DNA from: Bradyrhizobium sp. 132
GTDB lineage: Bacteria > Pseudomonadota > Alphaproteobacteria > Rhizobiales > Xanthobacteraceae
Length of the DNA: 64,000 nt
Direction: 5' to 3'
Assembly (NCBI RefSeq): GCF_023074185.1
Contig: NZ_JADPKY010000071.1
Coordinates: forward strand, 1 to 64,000
The stretch's first letter is position 1. Each line of letters opens with the position of its first letter. Both the position numbers and the translations under genes were made by a program. Of this stretch, positions 44,423 to 54,694 are shown piece by piece. Under the pieces are notes generated by a model, which saw nothing but the letters and a program-made list of their open reading frames with translations, made no database searches and was not told the origin of the DNA.

Positions 44423-44914
44423 ATGGCCTACACAGCTGATGTCAATCGATGGCGCGGCCCGTCGGACCAACAGCAACAATACGAGCGTCCTCGCATGCTT
44501 GAGACGCCCTGGCATCCCGGCTGGATCGCCGTGACGATCCTCGGCTTCATCATCTGGTGGCCGATCGGACTTGCCCTTCTCTTTTTCACACTCGGGAGCA
44601 GAAGAATGTCGTGCTGGAGCAATCAGGACCGCTGGCAGAACAAGATGGAGCGGATGCAGTACAAGATGGACCGCATGCGCGGCCGCATGGAGCGCCGCGG
44701 TTTCGGCTTCGGCTTCGGCCCGCCCTCGAGCGGCAACCGCGCCTTCGACGAGTACCGCACCGAGACACTGCAGCGGCTCGAGGAGGAGCAGGTCGAGTTC
44801 AAGAACTTCCTCGACCGTCTGCGTCACGCCAAGGACAAGGAAGAGTTCGACCAGTTCATGTCCCAGCACAAGACGCGCCCGACCCCGCCGCCGACCGACC
44901 AGCAGCAAGGCTGA
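44423..44914 (+). CDS. DUF2852 membrane protein with coiled coil
   Basis: About 163 residues of the alphaproteobacterial DUF2852 family. One hydrophobic helix (WIAVTILGFIIWWPIGLALL) follows a short polar N-terminus. Then comes a Met/Arg/Lys-rich helix (KMERMQYKMDRMRGRMERR) and a longer predicted coiled coil ending in a Pro/Gln-rich tail. GGAG lies 7 bases before ATG 44423; GTG 44408 and ATG 44417 are other possible starts. The function of the family is not known. Here it has a strong promoter with a TetR operator, so it responds to a signal. Confidence 0.83.
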   Translation: MAYTADVNRWRGPSDQQQQYERPRMLETPWHPGWIAVTILGFIIWWPIGLALLFFTLGSRRMSCWSNQDRWQNKMERMQYKMDRMRGRMERRGFGFGFGPPSSGNRAFDEYRTETLQRLEEEQVEFKNFLDRLRHAKDKEEFDQFMSQHKTRPTPPPTDQQQG

Positions 44915-44959
44915 TCTCGGGCAAGGTTGATCTCGGGCAGGGTTGATCTTGGACTGACG
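44912..44959. repeat. Three copies of a 16-bp repeat over the DUF2852 stop codon
   Basis: Units begin TGATCT at 44912, 44928 and 44944. The first two are TGATCTCGGGCAAGGT and TGATCTCGGGCAGGGT; the third is partial (TGATCTTGG). The first TGA is the stop of the gene, so each copy would restate a stop codon at a different phase. Confidence 0.75.
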
Positions 44960-45008
44960 CCTCTCAAAGCCTTCAGGCGCATGCCCCCAAAGTCCTGATG
45001 GCCCCGAG

Positions 45009-45049
45009 CCGCCCGCTTGCGCAACCCGCAGGCGGGCGGTTTGGTTTTT
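45009..45049 (+). terminator. Intrinsic terminator after DUF2852 gene
   Basis: A 13-bp stem with one G-U pair (CCGCCCGCTTGCG / CGCAGGCGGGCGG) is followed by TTTGGTTTTTGG. It is about 95 bases past the stop and before the convergent desaturase gene. Confidence 0.8.
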
Positions 45050-45114
45050 GGGAATGCGCGGCTGGCAGCCGCGACGTGGAGAGCCTTGGTCTGAAGAGCC
45101 TTGGTCCGGAGGGT

Positions 45115-46278
45115 TCAGCGCGCCGTGGCGAGTTGCGCGCGCAGCGACTCCAGGAAGTGTTCGTAGGCGGAGTCCACGATCTCGTTGAGTGATCGCGTTC
45201 GCGCGAACATCGCCCTCGCCTCGGCGAGAAACTCGTCGCGGGTCGGAATCTTCGGCAAATGCAGATGCGTCAGCGCATCGACGCCTTCATGGGCGCGATT
45301 CAGGATGTCGTGCAGCGTTGGCAGCTGCAACTGGGCAAAATCGGGCCGGCGTAGCGCCGACGAGATCGCGTGCGCCAGAGTCTGCGCATCGAACCGTCCG
45401 GCAAGCTCGCGGGCCGCCCGATGGATGACCCGCGCGCCGAGCGGCTGCTCGTTGCGCAGCACCTGTTCGGGCGGCGTCTTCATGTTCCAGACGACGCCGA
45501 ACCAGGACAGCACCTTCAGGATGTAATAGGTCACGTCGATTTCCCACCAGCGAAAACCTTGTCGCACGCTGCTCTGGTAGGCGTGGTGATTGTTGTGCCA
45601 GCCCTCACCGAGGGTGAACAGCGCCAGCAGCCAGTTGTTGCGGGAATCATCGCCGGTCACGTACCGCTTGCGTCCATGCACATGGGCGAGGGAGTTGATG
45701 CAGAACGTCGCGTGATAGACCAGCACGGTGCTCCACAGGAAGCCGACGACGAGGCCGGACCATCCGCCAACCAGGAAGCAGAGCCCCGCCAGCGTAACGG
45801 CCGGCAGGAGTTCCAGCCGATGCAGCCACATCAGCTCCGGATAGGCGGCGAAATCGCCGACCTTCACGAGGTCGGTCCCGTCGTGCTCCCGGTAAAAAAT
45901 CCAGCCGAGATGACTGTAGAGGAAGCCCCGGTGACGCGGCGAATGCACGTCGTCTTCGGTGTCGGAATGGAGATGATGGTGTCGATGCTTGGCCGCCCAC
46001 CACAAAACGCTTTTCTGCGCGGTGCTTTGGGCGAGCCAGGCCAGGACGAACTGAAACACCCGGCCGGTCGCAAAAGCCCGATGGGAGAAATAGCGGTGAT
46101 AGCCTGCTCCGATGGCAAACATGCGCACGACATACAGTGACGCGCAGATCGCGAGGGCCTGCCAGGTGACGCCTGACCAGATGGCCGCAAAGCAGCCGAG
46201 ATGGACCAGCAGGAACGGCAGGGCGGACGGATACATGATGTCGTCGTGATGGTCGTCGGCGGGGGCGTTGGGCGACAT
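45115..46278 (-). CDS. Acyl-CoA/fatty acid delta-9 desaturase
   Basis: A 387-residue membrane di-iron desaturase. The three histidine boxes are HRYFSH, HRHHH and HNNHH, embedded in a set of membrane helices such as FLLVHLGCFAAIWSGVTW and LAGLCFLVGGWSGLVVGFLW. It introduces a double bond into a saturated acyl chain and helps set membrane fluidity. The C-terminal 100 residues form a soluble helical extension, longer than in short desaturases. It is a single gene facing away from cysE. Confidence 0.92.
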   Translation of the reverse strand: MSPNAPADDHHDDIMYPSALPFLLVHLGCFAAIWSGVTWQALAICASLYVVRMFAIGAGYHRYFSHRAFATGRVFQFVLAWLAQSTAQKSVLWWAAKHRHHHLHSDTEDDVHSPRHRGFLYSHLGWIFYREHDGTDLVKVGDFAAYPELMWLHRLELLPAVTLAGLCFLVGGWSGLVVGFLWSTVLVYHATFCINSLAHVHGRKRYVTGDDSRNNWLLALFTLGEGWHNNHHAYQSSVRQGFRWWEIDVTYYILKVLSWFGVVWNMKTPPEQVLRNEQPLGARVIHRAARELAGRFDAQTLAHAISSALRRPDFAQLQLPTLHDILNRAHEGVDALTHLHLPKIPTRDEFLAEARAMFARTRSLNEIVDSAYEHFLESLRAQLATAR

Positions 46279-46593
46279 GTATTAGCGTGACCTTGGATAA
46301 CGGGATTTCGGGATTCGCTTCGGCAGCACTGAAAGCCGCCGCGTACCACAAACCCGGGGATGGCGGACCACCGCGGGGTCTTGAACGAGATGCTCGGGCA
46401 ACCCTGCCCAAGGCGGCAGTACGCGGCAAGGCCCACCTGAGGCCAAGACTTCGGCCGCGAACTCAACCGACTATATGAGTGCGGTTGTCTGGCATGCAAG
46501 CTCGTAGCCGCACGGGGGAGCGTGGTGCGCGGGCTGCGGATGGCCTATATCCGGCAGCAAGCAAGACGCGTCAAAACACCGCAGGCGGTAACG
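46279..46593. other. 315-base divergent intergenic region
   Basis: Between the desaturase and cysE starts. I see no clear promoter boxes or palindromes. The cysE start is itself uncertain (in-frame ATGs at 46522, 46594 and 46612). Confidence 0.4.
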
Positions 46594-47361
46594 ATGGCGG
46601 AAGCGGCGATCATGACGAGCGAGAACCTTTGGCAGGAGATCCGCGGCGAGGCGCAGCGCGCAGCAGCCGCGGACCCCGTGTTCGGCAGGGCTCTTGTCGG
46701 CCTCATCCTCGCACATGACGATTTTACCGCCGCCTTGGCCGACCTGATCGGGCGCCGGCTTGGCGGTCGCGCTATCGAACGTGAGCGCTTCGCGACATTT
46801 TCCCGCGACGCCTTTCGCAGGCACCCGGATCTGATCGAGGCGGCTGGCCGCGACTTGCAGGCCATCGTGCGCAGCGATCCCGCCATCGCCGGCTTGCTGC
46901 CGCCGCTGCTGCATTTCAAGGGCTACGTCGCGCTGCAAGCCTGGCGCGTCTCGAACTGGCTCTGGCATCATGACCATCGAGACGCGGCGCTGCTGTTTCA
47001 GAACGAGGCCTCGAACGTCCTGCAGGTCAGCATTCATCCGACAGCGAGCGTCGGACCGTCGGTGTATCTCGACCACGCCACCGGCATCGTGATCGGTGCC
47101 AACGTGGTGATCGGCGACGGGACCACCATCCTTCAGAACGTCAGCATCGGCCGCAACGGTGAACTGCCGACGCGCTCGCCGCGCATTGGTCGCGGCGTGT
47201 TCATCGGCTCCGGCGCGACAATTCTCGGCGACGTCAGGATCGGCGATTTTGCAAAGATCGGTGCCGGCACGGTCGTGACATCGGACGTGCCCGGCGGCTG
47301 CACCGCAATCGGCAATCCCGCGCGGTTGACCAATTGTCCCGAACCAGCGTCGGCGGCCTGA
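46594..47361 (+). CDS. cysE: Serine O-acetyltransferase
   Basis: About 255 residues. The N-terminal helical domain (ENLWQEIRGEAQRAAAADPV) is followed by the left-handed beta-helix of hexapeptide repeats: SIHPTASVGPSVYLDHATG, VIGANVVIGDGTTILQNV and IGAGTVVTSDVPGG. The active-site His is in YLDHATG. It makes O-acetylserine from serine and acetyl-CoA, the first step of cysteine synthesis. The C-terminal tail is short. The start is chosen at the ATG before MTSENLW; the ATG at 46612 is also possible. Confidence 0.9.
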   Translation: MAEAAIMTSENLWQEIRGEAQRAAAADPVFGRALVGLILAHDDFTAALADLIGRRLGGRAIERERFATFSRDAFRRHPDLIEAAGRDLQAIVRSDPAIAGLLPPLLHFKGYVALQAWRVSNWLWHHDHRDAALLFQNEASNVLQVSIHPTASVGPSVYLDHATGIVIGANVVIGDGTTILQNVSIGRNGELPTRSPRIGRGVFIGSGATILGDVRIGDFAKIGAGTVVTSDVPGGCTAIGNPARLTNCPEPASAA

Positions 47362-47396
47362 CTCGCCCTCACGTCATCAGGCGACGTGCCCGTCGT

Positions 47397-47915
47397 TCAG
47401 GCCGCACGGCGGTGGCTCTCGCCGCCATGATGCGGGGTGACCGGCTCCGAACTGATCTGGCCCGGCGCGTCCAGCACCGCGACATGATGCCGGTAGACCA
47501 TTTCCCAGCCCTTCCATCCCGTGAACAGGAGGATGCCGACCACGATCAGAGAGAGCGCCACGCCCCACGGCTTGATCGCGGCCTCCGCGCCTTGCGCGTA
47601 GCGGAGGCAGAAATTGATCACGGCCAGCACGACCGCCGCGGGATTGCCGGCCATGTGATACCAGGCATCGTTGAGGCGGCGGATACGAGGCTCGCTGAGG
47701 AAGTCGATAAAGCCCGCCACGGCGGCAACGAGCGCCATGACGATGCCGGCGCCGAGTAGCCAGATCGCGGCCCTGGCCCAGAAGCCGTCACCGGTTCCGA
47801 TGAAGGCGAGATCGGCGATAGGCGCGCCGACCAGGAAGGCGACGGGGAACGGGATGATCATAGGGTGGAGCGGATGATCGCCGATGGCGGCGGTCGTCTT
47901 TGGGTTGATGCTCAT
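47397..47915 (-). CDS. DUF2231 four-helix membrane protein
   Basis: A 172-residue protein with DUF2231 features: HPLHPMIIPFPVAFLVGAPI at residues 14-33 and three more helices, for example WLLGAGIVMALVAAVAGF and VALSLIVVGILLFTGWKGW. A conserved HHVAVLD motif near the C-terminus may bind haem or metal. The N-terminal His-rich loop faces the same side. The family is often called a predicted membrane protein; its job is unclear. The start MSINPKTT at 47915 fits the family and GCGAGG precedes it. Confidence 0.87.
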   Translation of the reverse strand: MSINPKTTAAIGDHPLHPMIIPFPVAFLVGAPIADLAFIGTGDGFWARAAIWLLGAGIVMALVAAVAGFIDFLSEPRIRRLNDAWYHMAGNPAAVVLAVINFCLRYAQGAEAAIKPWGVALSLIVVGILLFTGWKGWEMVYRHHVAVLDAPGQISSEPVTPHHGGESHRRAA

Positions 47916-48388
47916 GGCAAAACCTCGCGAGAAGTGATGCTCGGGACAATTTTGCGGGCGAGGGCTGGTTCCTCCGACGCAGAGCAGGCTCCGCTCTTCA
48001 CGGGCATCTCGACGCCGTATGGGCGTTGCGGTGCGTAGCGACACGGAACTTTCCCGGCGCCGCCCAACCTTCTGCGCTACCTCCCTTTCCCGCAGCCAAA
48101 TTCGCCTGCGGTAACCTCGCATTAACCAACGCCGGGCTCTGGTAATTGCGGACAATCGCGCCCGAGGCCCGGCGTCAGGACCTTGGTCAGGACCTTGGGC
48201 CAAGGCCCATAGTTTTGACATCTTGGCAGGGAATGCAGGCGGCCGGCTTTGGACGAGCCCTGCACCCCAGAAAGATATGGCTTTGAGCGGGCTTGCCGGC
48301 CGCGCCGATCTAGCGCGGCTATTGGGGAACCGGCGGCCATTTGCTGGCCGGGACATTAGGTAATGATCGCCTTGAGAGGATACTGCTT
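47916..48388. other. 473-base region before tolQ
   Basis: No gene is supported. A direct repeat of CAGGACCTTGG lies near 48176-48200 and a TTAACCA half-site at 48122-48128. The tolQ promoter is probably in the last 250 bases. The usual alphaproteobacterial ruvCAB-ybgC genes are not upstream of tolQ here. Confidence 0.45.
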
Positions 48389-49105
<717 letters not shown>

Positions 49106-49148
49106 CGGACGGCATGTATAGTGTGAAGGGCAATTTGGGCACCAGATC

Positions 49149-49598
49149 ATGGGCATGAACGCAGCCAGTTCGTCCGGAGGCGGCGGCCGTCGCAGCCGGC
49201 GCAAGCCGGTCATGGCCGAGATCAACGTCACGCCGATGGTCGACGTGATGCTGGTGCTGCTCATCATCTTCATGGTATCGGCGCCGCTGCTGACCGTTGG
49301 CGTGCCGCTCGACCTGCCGCAGACCCAGGCCAAGAGCCTCGAGACCAGCGACCAGAAGCCGATCCAGATGTCGGTCGACATCAACGGCAAGGTATTCATC
49401 AACGACGCCGAGATCGCGATCAACGAACTGGTGCCGAAGCTGAAGGCGATCACGGACGCGCGCGGCGGGCTCGAGGAGCGCATCTATCTGCGCGCCGACA
49501 AGAAGGCTGATTACGGCACGGTGGCCAGGGTCATGGGCCAGTTGTCCGGTGCAGGCTTCAAGAAGCTGGCCCTCGTCACGGAAGCGGATCAGGGGTAA
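49149..49598 (+). CDS. tolR: Tol-Pal system protein TolR
   Basis: A 149-residue ExbD/TolR protein with one N-terminal helix (VDVMLVLLIIFMVSAPLLTV) preceded by INVTPM, whose Asp in VDVMLVL is the proton-carrying residue. The periplasmic part has the end SGAGFKKLALVTEAD. A Ser/Gly/Arg-rich N-terminus precedes the helix. It works with TolQ as the proton channel. Confidence 0.95.
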   Translation: MGMNAASSSGGGGRRSRRKPVMAEINVTPMVDVMLVLLIIFMVSAPLLTVGVPLDLPQTQAKSLETSDQKPIQMSVDINGKVFINDAEIAINELVPKLKAITDARGGLEERIYLRADKKADYGTVARVMGQLSGAGFKKLALVTEADQG

Positions 49599-49601
49599 GC
49601 C

Positions 49602-50561
49602 GTGAAGGTGAAGGTCGACAAGACACTCGTTGCGTCGATTGCCCTCCATGTCCTCGTGCTTGGATGGGGGCTGGTCACCTTTAGCAGCAGGGCCTTCGTC
49701 GTGCCGGAAGAGTCGCTGCCGATCGACATCATCTCCACCGACCAGCTCGCGCAGATGACCAACGGGCAGAAGACCGGCGACAAAAAAGAGCCGAAGCCCA
49801 AGGTCGAGAAGATCGCCGAGGCCAAGCCAGATGAAGACGCCGTCGGCAAGGTCACCGAGAAAAAAGAGCTGATCAAGACCAACTCGACGCCCGAGCCGCC
49901 GCCGAAACCCGTCGAGAAGCCGGTCGAGAAGAAGCCCGAGCCGCCCAAGCCCGTGGCCGAGGCCAAGCCCAAAGAGGAACCGAAGCCGCAGGAAAAGAAA
50001 CCTGATCCGGCCAAGGAAGATCCGATCGCCGAACTCCAGAAAAAGCTCGAGACCAAGAAGCCGCCGCCCAAGCCTCCCGAGCCCAAGGTCGCGGCGGTAC
50101 AGCCGCAACAGCAGCCGAAGCCCAAGGAGCGCAGCTTCGATCCCGCGCAGATCCAGCGCGATCTCGACAAGCGCGCTGCGACCCGGCACGAGCTCGCCGG
50201 CGCGGCGCTGAATGCGTCGGCCTCGCTGGGTTCGACGACTGGAACTGCCGCCAACAACGTCGCGACCTGGCGAGGTGCGTTCCAGGGCGCAGTCAAGCGC
50301 TGCTTCACGCCGACCTATAACGGGCAGGACGCCGACCAGTACGAAGCCGACATCGACATCTCCATGAAAATCGATGGATCGCTGGCGTCTGAGCCGGTCA
50401 TCGTTGGGGTGAGGGGACCGTCCCGGTCGATTGCTCAGGCAATTGCCGAAAGCGCCAAGCGCGCCATCGTGCAGTGTCAGGTCTATTCGTTCATGCCGAA
50501 GCCGCAGTACGAGAGCTGGAAGCTCATTCCGATGACTTTCGGTCTGAAAGATATGTTGTGA
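49602..50561 (+). CDS. tolA: Tol-Pal system linker protein TolA
   Basis: A 319-residue protein. The N-terminal helix ([19 protein letters not shown]) anchors it in the inner membrane. Then comes a long Lys/Pro/Glu-rich domain, lacking the Ala-rich helix of enterobacterial TolA, for example [19 protein letters not shown] TonB/TolA-like C-terminal domain ends near [16 protein letters not shown]. It links TolQR motion to TolB and Pal. Its stop overlaps a GTG at 50558 that could be an alternative tolB start. Confidence 0.93.
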   Translation: MKVKVDKTLVASIALHVLVLGWGLVTFSSRAFVVPEESLPIDIISTDQLAQMTNGQKTGDKKEPKPKVEKIAEAKPDEDAVGKVTEKKELIKTNSTPEPPPKPVEKPVEKKPEPPKPVAEAKPKEEPKPQEKKPDPAKEDPIAELQKKLETKKPPPKPPEPKVAAVQPQQQPKPKERSFDPAQIQRDLDKRAATRHELAGAALNASASLGSTTGTAANNVATWRGAFQGAVKRCFTPTYNGQDADQYEADIDISMKIDGSLASEPVIVGVRGPSRSIAQAIAESAKRAIVQCQVYSFMPKPQYESWKLIPMTFGLKDML

Positions 50562-50584
50562 CATCCGAACAAAAGAATTTTCCG

Positions 50585-51949
50585 ATGAATGACGCTCGCT
50601 CGATCACCCGCCGCCGCTTCATGACCGTCACCGGCTCGGCGGTGGCGATGCTCGGAGGCGGACACGCTTTCGCCCAGGGCCAACCGCGCATCCGCATCGA
50701 TCCGACCGAATTCCAGCCGGTCCCGATCGCGATCACCAATTTCCTGCCAGGCTCGCCGGCCGACGCCGACGTCGGCAACGGCGTCACGCAGGTCATCACC
50801 AACAATCTGAAGCGCTCGGGCCTGTTCGCCCCGATCGACCAGGCCGCCTTCATCGAGCGCATCAACAATATCGACGTCGCGCCGCAATTCCAGAACTGGA
50901 AGACCATCAACGCACAGGCGGTGGTCACCGGCCGCATGACGCGGCAGCCGGACGGAAGGCTCAAGGCCGAATTCCGTCTCTGGGACGTGGTCTCCGGCCA
51001 GCAGCTCGCGGGCCAGCAATATTTCACCTCGCCGGAATATTGGCGCCGCATCGCCCACATCATCTCCGACCAGATCTACGAGCGGATGACCGGCGAGAAA
51101 GGCTATTTCGACAGCCGCGTGGTGTTCGTCGACGAGTCCGGGCCGAAGGAGCGCCGCGTCAAGCGGCTCGCGATGATGGACCAGGACGGTGCCAATGTGC
51201 GCTATCTGACCCGCGGCTCCGACCTCGTCCTAACGCCGCGCTTCTCGCCGAACTCGCAAGAGATCACCTATATGGAGTTCGGGCAGGGCGACCCGAAGGT
51301 CTATCTCTTCAACATCGAGACCGGGCAGCGCGAGACCGTCGGCAACTTCCCCGGCATGACTTTTGCGCCCAGGTTCTCGCCGGACGGCCAGCGCGTCATC
51401 ATGAGCTTGCAGCAGGGCGGCAATTCCAACCTGTTCGTGATGGATCTGCGCTCGCGCTCGACCACGCGCCTCACCGACACGCCGGCGATCGACACGTCTC
51501 CTTCTTACTCGCCGGATGGCACCCGCATCTGCTTCGAGTCCGATCGCGGCGGCAGGTCGCAGATCTATGTCATGGCGGCGGGCGGCGGAGCGGCGCAACG
51601 CATCTCCTTCTCCAAGGACGACACCAACGCCACCTATTCGACGCCGGTGTGGTCGCCGCGCGGCGACTACATCGCCTTCACCAGGCAAGGCGGCGGGCAG
51701 TTCTCGATCGGCGTCATGAAGCCGGACGGCTCCGGCGAGCGGCTGCTCACCTCCGGCTATCACAACGAAGGCCCGACCTTCTCGCCGAACGGCCGCGTGT
51801 TGATGTTCTTCCGCGATCCCGGCGGCAGCGGCGGGCCGTCGCTGTTCTCCGTCGACATCTCGGGCCGCAACGAGCTGAAGGTGCCGACGCCGGGTTTCGC
51901 CTCCGACCCGGCATGGTCGCCGCTATTGTCCTCGACATCGGGCGGCTAA
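50585..51949 (+). CDS. tolB: Tol-Pal system translocation protein TolB
   Basis: A 454-residue periplasmic protein. The N-terminal D1 domain ([20 protein letters not shown]) is followed by a beta-propeller with repeated blade ends such as [29 protein letters not shown] and [15 protein letters not shown]. The signal peptide has a twin-arginine pattern ([15 protein letters not shown]), while TolB is usually a Sec substrate. It binds Pal and TolA. A GTG at 50558 overlapping the tolA stop gives a slightly longer version. Confidence 0.95.
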   Translation: MNDARSITRRRFMTVTGSAVAMLGGGHAFAQGQPRIRIDPTEFQPVPIAITNFLPGSPADADVGNGVTQVITNNLKRSGLFAPIDQAAFIERINNIDVAPQFQNWKTINAQAVVTGRMTRQPDGRLKAEFRLWDVVSGQQLAGQQYFTSPEYWRRIAHIISDQIYERMTGEKGYFDSRVVFVDESGPKERRVKRLAMMDQDGANVRYLTRGSDLVLTPRFSPNSQEITYMEFGQGDPKVYLFNIETGQRETVGNFPGMTFAPRFSPDGQRVIMSLQQGGNSNLFVMDLRSRSTTRLTDTPAIDTSPSYSPDGTRICFESDRGGRSQIYVMAAGGGAAQRISFSKDDTNATYSTPVWSPRGDYIAFTRQGGGQFSIGVMKPDGSGERLLTSGYHNEGPTFSPNGRVLMFFRDPGGSGGPSLFSVDISGRNELKVPTPGFASDPAWSPLLSSTSGG

Positions 51950-52203
51950 AGATCGTGCGGCTAACATCGCGTGTTGAGGCGCGCGATGTTTCAGAAAAAA
52001 CGCGCCGATTTTTTTCGTGTTCGGTGGGGAAGGCAAGGTTTCCTTCACCTTGTGCTCGGCAACGCTTGCCTAGTTGCTTGATATTTCAGCGAAAACAGGT
52101 TCGCTATTGCCGAAAAACAACTCAACTTTAAGGATGTTCGCTCAGAAAGGCTTCACCTGGGTTGGGTAAAACTGCGCGTCAAACAGGACCCGCGTACAAC
52201 CCG

Positions 52204-54534
52204 ATGCAGTTCCCAAGCCAGAGCGGAGAGTCGGAACAGCGGCCGCCGAAAACGTCGGCGGCGCAAATCGATTCGCTGTTCGAAGCGCCCGGTCCGCTGC
52301 TGGCCGGTCTCATTTTCGTGTCGATCGGCGCTGCCCTCACCGCGCTGAGGACGGGCGAGCCGCTGATCTGGGCGTGCGTGGCGCTTCTTATCCTGGCCGG
52401 CACCGCGCGGGCGATCGACCTGCGCCTCTATCAGGCACGTAAGGCGGTCATGACCGTCAAGGCGGCCGAACGCTGGCAGAAGCGTTATCAGATCGGAGCA
52501 AAGATCCAGGCGGCTGCGATCGGCATCTGGTGCGCCACCGCGCTGTTGGCCACGGACGACGCCGTGGCTCACATGATAGCCTTGTCGGTCACCACCGGAA
52601 TCGCGGCGGGCGGCGCCGGCAGGGCGTATGGCCGGCCAGCGATCTTCCACCTCCAGGCCGTGCTGATTTTCGGCCCGGCCGTGCTCGCGTTGGCGCTGCG
52701 TGGGACGCCCTACTACATCGCGATGGCGGTGGTCAGCGGGGCGTTCCTGATGGCTATCATGCAGCTCTCGGTGAACCTGCACCGAATCTTCATGGGGGCG
52801 GTCGTGGCCCGGGAGCGCGAGGCCGCGCTCGCGGGCCAGTTCGATACGGCACTCAACAACATGCCGCACGGGCTTTGCATGTTCCGCGTCGACGGACAGC
52901 TGGCGGTCATGAACCACCGCTTCGGCGCGATGATGAACCTGCCTGCGGATATCGCGCAGAGCGGCACCACCGCGCGCGACATTGTCGCGGCGTGCGTCCG
53001 CGCCGGATCCATCTCGACCGCGAGCGGCGAATGGATCGTCGCGGACATCGAAAGTTCGCAGGCAAAAGAGATCATCACCGCCGATCCCGACGCGCAGCGA
53101 AACCGCTCGCTGTCCTGGACCGTCCAGCCGATGGCGGACGGTGGCGCGGTGGTGCTGCTCGAGGACATCACCGAGCGACGCAGCGCCGAGGCGAAGATCG
53201 CGCATCTGGCGCGCTACGACGATCTCACGGCGCTACCCAACCGCGTACATTTCCGGGACGAGATCGAACACCTGCTGGCGACCTCGCATCATGCGGAGCG
53301 CCTTTCGGCGCTGCTGTTCGTCGATCTCGACCAGTTCAAGCAGGTCAACGACACGCTCGGCCATCCCTGTGGCGACCAGCTCCTGTGCGCGGTCGCCAAC
53401 CGCATGCGCGAGATGCTGCGTCCCGAGGATTTCGTCGCCCGCTTCGGCGGTGACGAATTCGTCGTGTTCCAGCAGAACATCTCTTCGCCCGAGGACGCCG
53501 CTGCGCTTGCGCGCCGCATCGTCGAGCGGCTGAGCGAGCGTTACCGCATCGACAGTCATCTGGTCGAGATCGGCGCCAGCGTCGGCATCGCGCTGACCTC
53601 GCCGGATGGTGTCAGCGCCGATACGCTGCTCAAGAACGCCGACATGGCGCTGTACCGCGCCAAGGCCGACGGTCGCGGCACCTTCTGCTTCTTCCGCGAC
53701 GAAATGGCGGCGACCGTCGACGCGCGCCGCATCCTCGAGCTCGATCTGCGTAAGGCGCTCGCCAACGAGGAGTTCGAGCTGTTCTACCAGCCGCTGGTCA
53801 ATCTGAAGTCCGGCAAGATCAGCACCTGCGAGGCGCTGCTGCGCTGGAATCATCCGGTGCGCGGCACGGTCTCGCCGATCGACATCATCCCGGTCGCCGA
53901 GGATATGGGGCTGATCGTCGATCTCGGCCGCTGGATCCTGCGCCGCGCCTGCATGGAATGCATGAAGTGGCCGGACGGCGTCAGCGTCGCCGTCAACTTC
54001 TCGCCGCAGCAATTCCACCAGCGCGACGTCTTGAGCGAAATCCGCTACGCGCTGGAGGTCTCAGGGCTCCCGGCCCACCGGCTCGAGATCGAGATCACGG
54101 AATCATCGCTGCTGCGGAACACCCAGCTCACGCACGACATTCTGTCGCAATTGCATGCGCTCGGTGTGCGCATCTCGCTCGACGATTTCGGCACCGGCTA
54201 TTCGAGCCTCAGCTATCTGCACAATTTCCCGATGCAGAAGGTGAAGATCGATCGCTCCTTCCTCGAAGGCATCGACACCGACCGGCCGCTGACGCTGCTG
54301 CGCGGCGTGGCCCGGCTGTCCGCCGATCTCGGCATGGCGGTCGTGGTCGAGGGCATCGAGACCAATGATCAGCTCGAGCTGATCAGCGCCGACGGCACCG
54401 TGACCGAAGGGCAGGGCTACCTGTTCAGCCGGCCGGTTCCGGCCATCCGAATTCGCCAGTTGCTCAATGCTTCGCACGGCCGTCGCGGGACGGAGGATCA
54501 GATCGTCATGGTGTCGTCGCGATCCATCGCTTGA
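52204..54534 (+). CDS. Membrane-bound GGDEF-EAL c-di-GMP enzyme
   Basis: A 776-residue protein: about five to six N-terminal membrane helices (for example GPLLAGLIFVSIGAALTA), a PAS-like sensor (around residues 215-330), GGDEF and EAL. The cyclase motif GGDEF is intact at 415-419 and is preceded by RPED-N5, a canonical RxxD inhibitory I-site. The EAL motif is at 543-545, and VNFSPQQF, TESSL, DDFGTGYSSL and VVEGIET are the remaining phosphodiesterase signatures. Both activities look intact. The ATG at 52204 is used; a TTG at 52162 is possible. It stands between tolB and pal. Confidence 0.92.
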   Translation: MQFPSQSGESEQRPPKTSAAQIDSLFEAPGPLLAGLIFVSIGAALTALRTGEPLIWACVALLILAGTARAIDLRLYQARKAVMTVKAAERWQKRYQIGAKIQAAAIGIWCATALLATDDAVAHMIALSVTTGIAAGGAGRAYGRPAIFHLQAVLIFGPAVLALALRGTPYYIAMAVVSGAFLMAIMQLSVNLHRIFMGAVVAREREAALAGQFDTALNNMPHGLCMFRVDGQLAVMNHRFGAMMNLPADIAQSGTTARDIVAACVRAGSISTASGEWIVADIESSQAKEIITADPDAQRNRSLSWTVQPMADGGAVVLLEDITERRSAEAKIAHLARYDDLTALPNRVHFRDEIEHLLATSHHAERLSALLFVDLDQFKQVNDTLGHPCGDQLLCAVANRMREMLRPEDFVARFGGDEFVVFQQNISSPEDAAALARRIVERLSERYRIDSHLVEIGASVGIALTSPDGVSADTLLKNADMALYRAKADGRGTFCFFRDEMAATVDARRILELDLRKALANEEFELFYQPLVNLKSGKISTCEALLRWNHPVRGTVSPIDIIPVAEDMGLIVDLGRWILRRACMECMKWPDGVSVAVNFSPQQFHQRDVLSEIRYALEVSGLPAHRLEIEITESSLLRNTQLTHDILSQLHALGVRISLDDFGTGYSSLSYLHNFPMQKVKIDRSFLEGIDTDRPLTLLRGVARLSADLGMAVVVEGIETNDQLELISADGTVTEGQGYLFSRPVPAIRIRQLLNASHGRRGTEDQIVMVSSRSIA

Positions 54535-54635
54535 TCCTTCTTCGCCTTCTCTTTCAGCAAGCTAAGCTCGGTTTTTGCCCGTATTTTCTCGGGCCCAATG
54601 GTTAACCCTAACGATTCTAAGGCTTTGCAATTCCG

Positions 54636-54650
54636 TTAATGAACCATTAA
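54636..54650. promoter_or_regulatory. CtrA-like site TTAA-N7-TTAA
   Basis: TTAA at 54636-54639, TGAACCA, TTAA at 54647-54650, the full CtrA spacing, 45 bases before the FeeM-like gene. The cell-cycle regulator CtrA of alphaproteobacteria binds TTAA-N7-TTAA. TTAACC half-sites occur nearby at 54602 and before pal (55579, 55662) and ftsH (58656). Confidence 0.5.
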
Positions 54651-54694
54651 TCTCGCCCCACTCGCAGAAGTTGCTTGGAGTTTAGGGGTACTAG

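Noticed and set aside
51963..51990. Stem AACATCGCG / CGCGATGTT after tolB as terminator
   Set aside because: The stem is real, but it is followed by A residues rather than a T-run, so I did not list it as a terminator.
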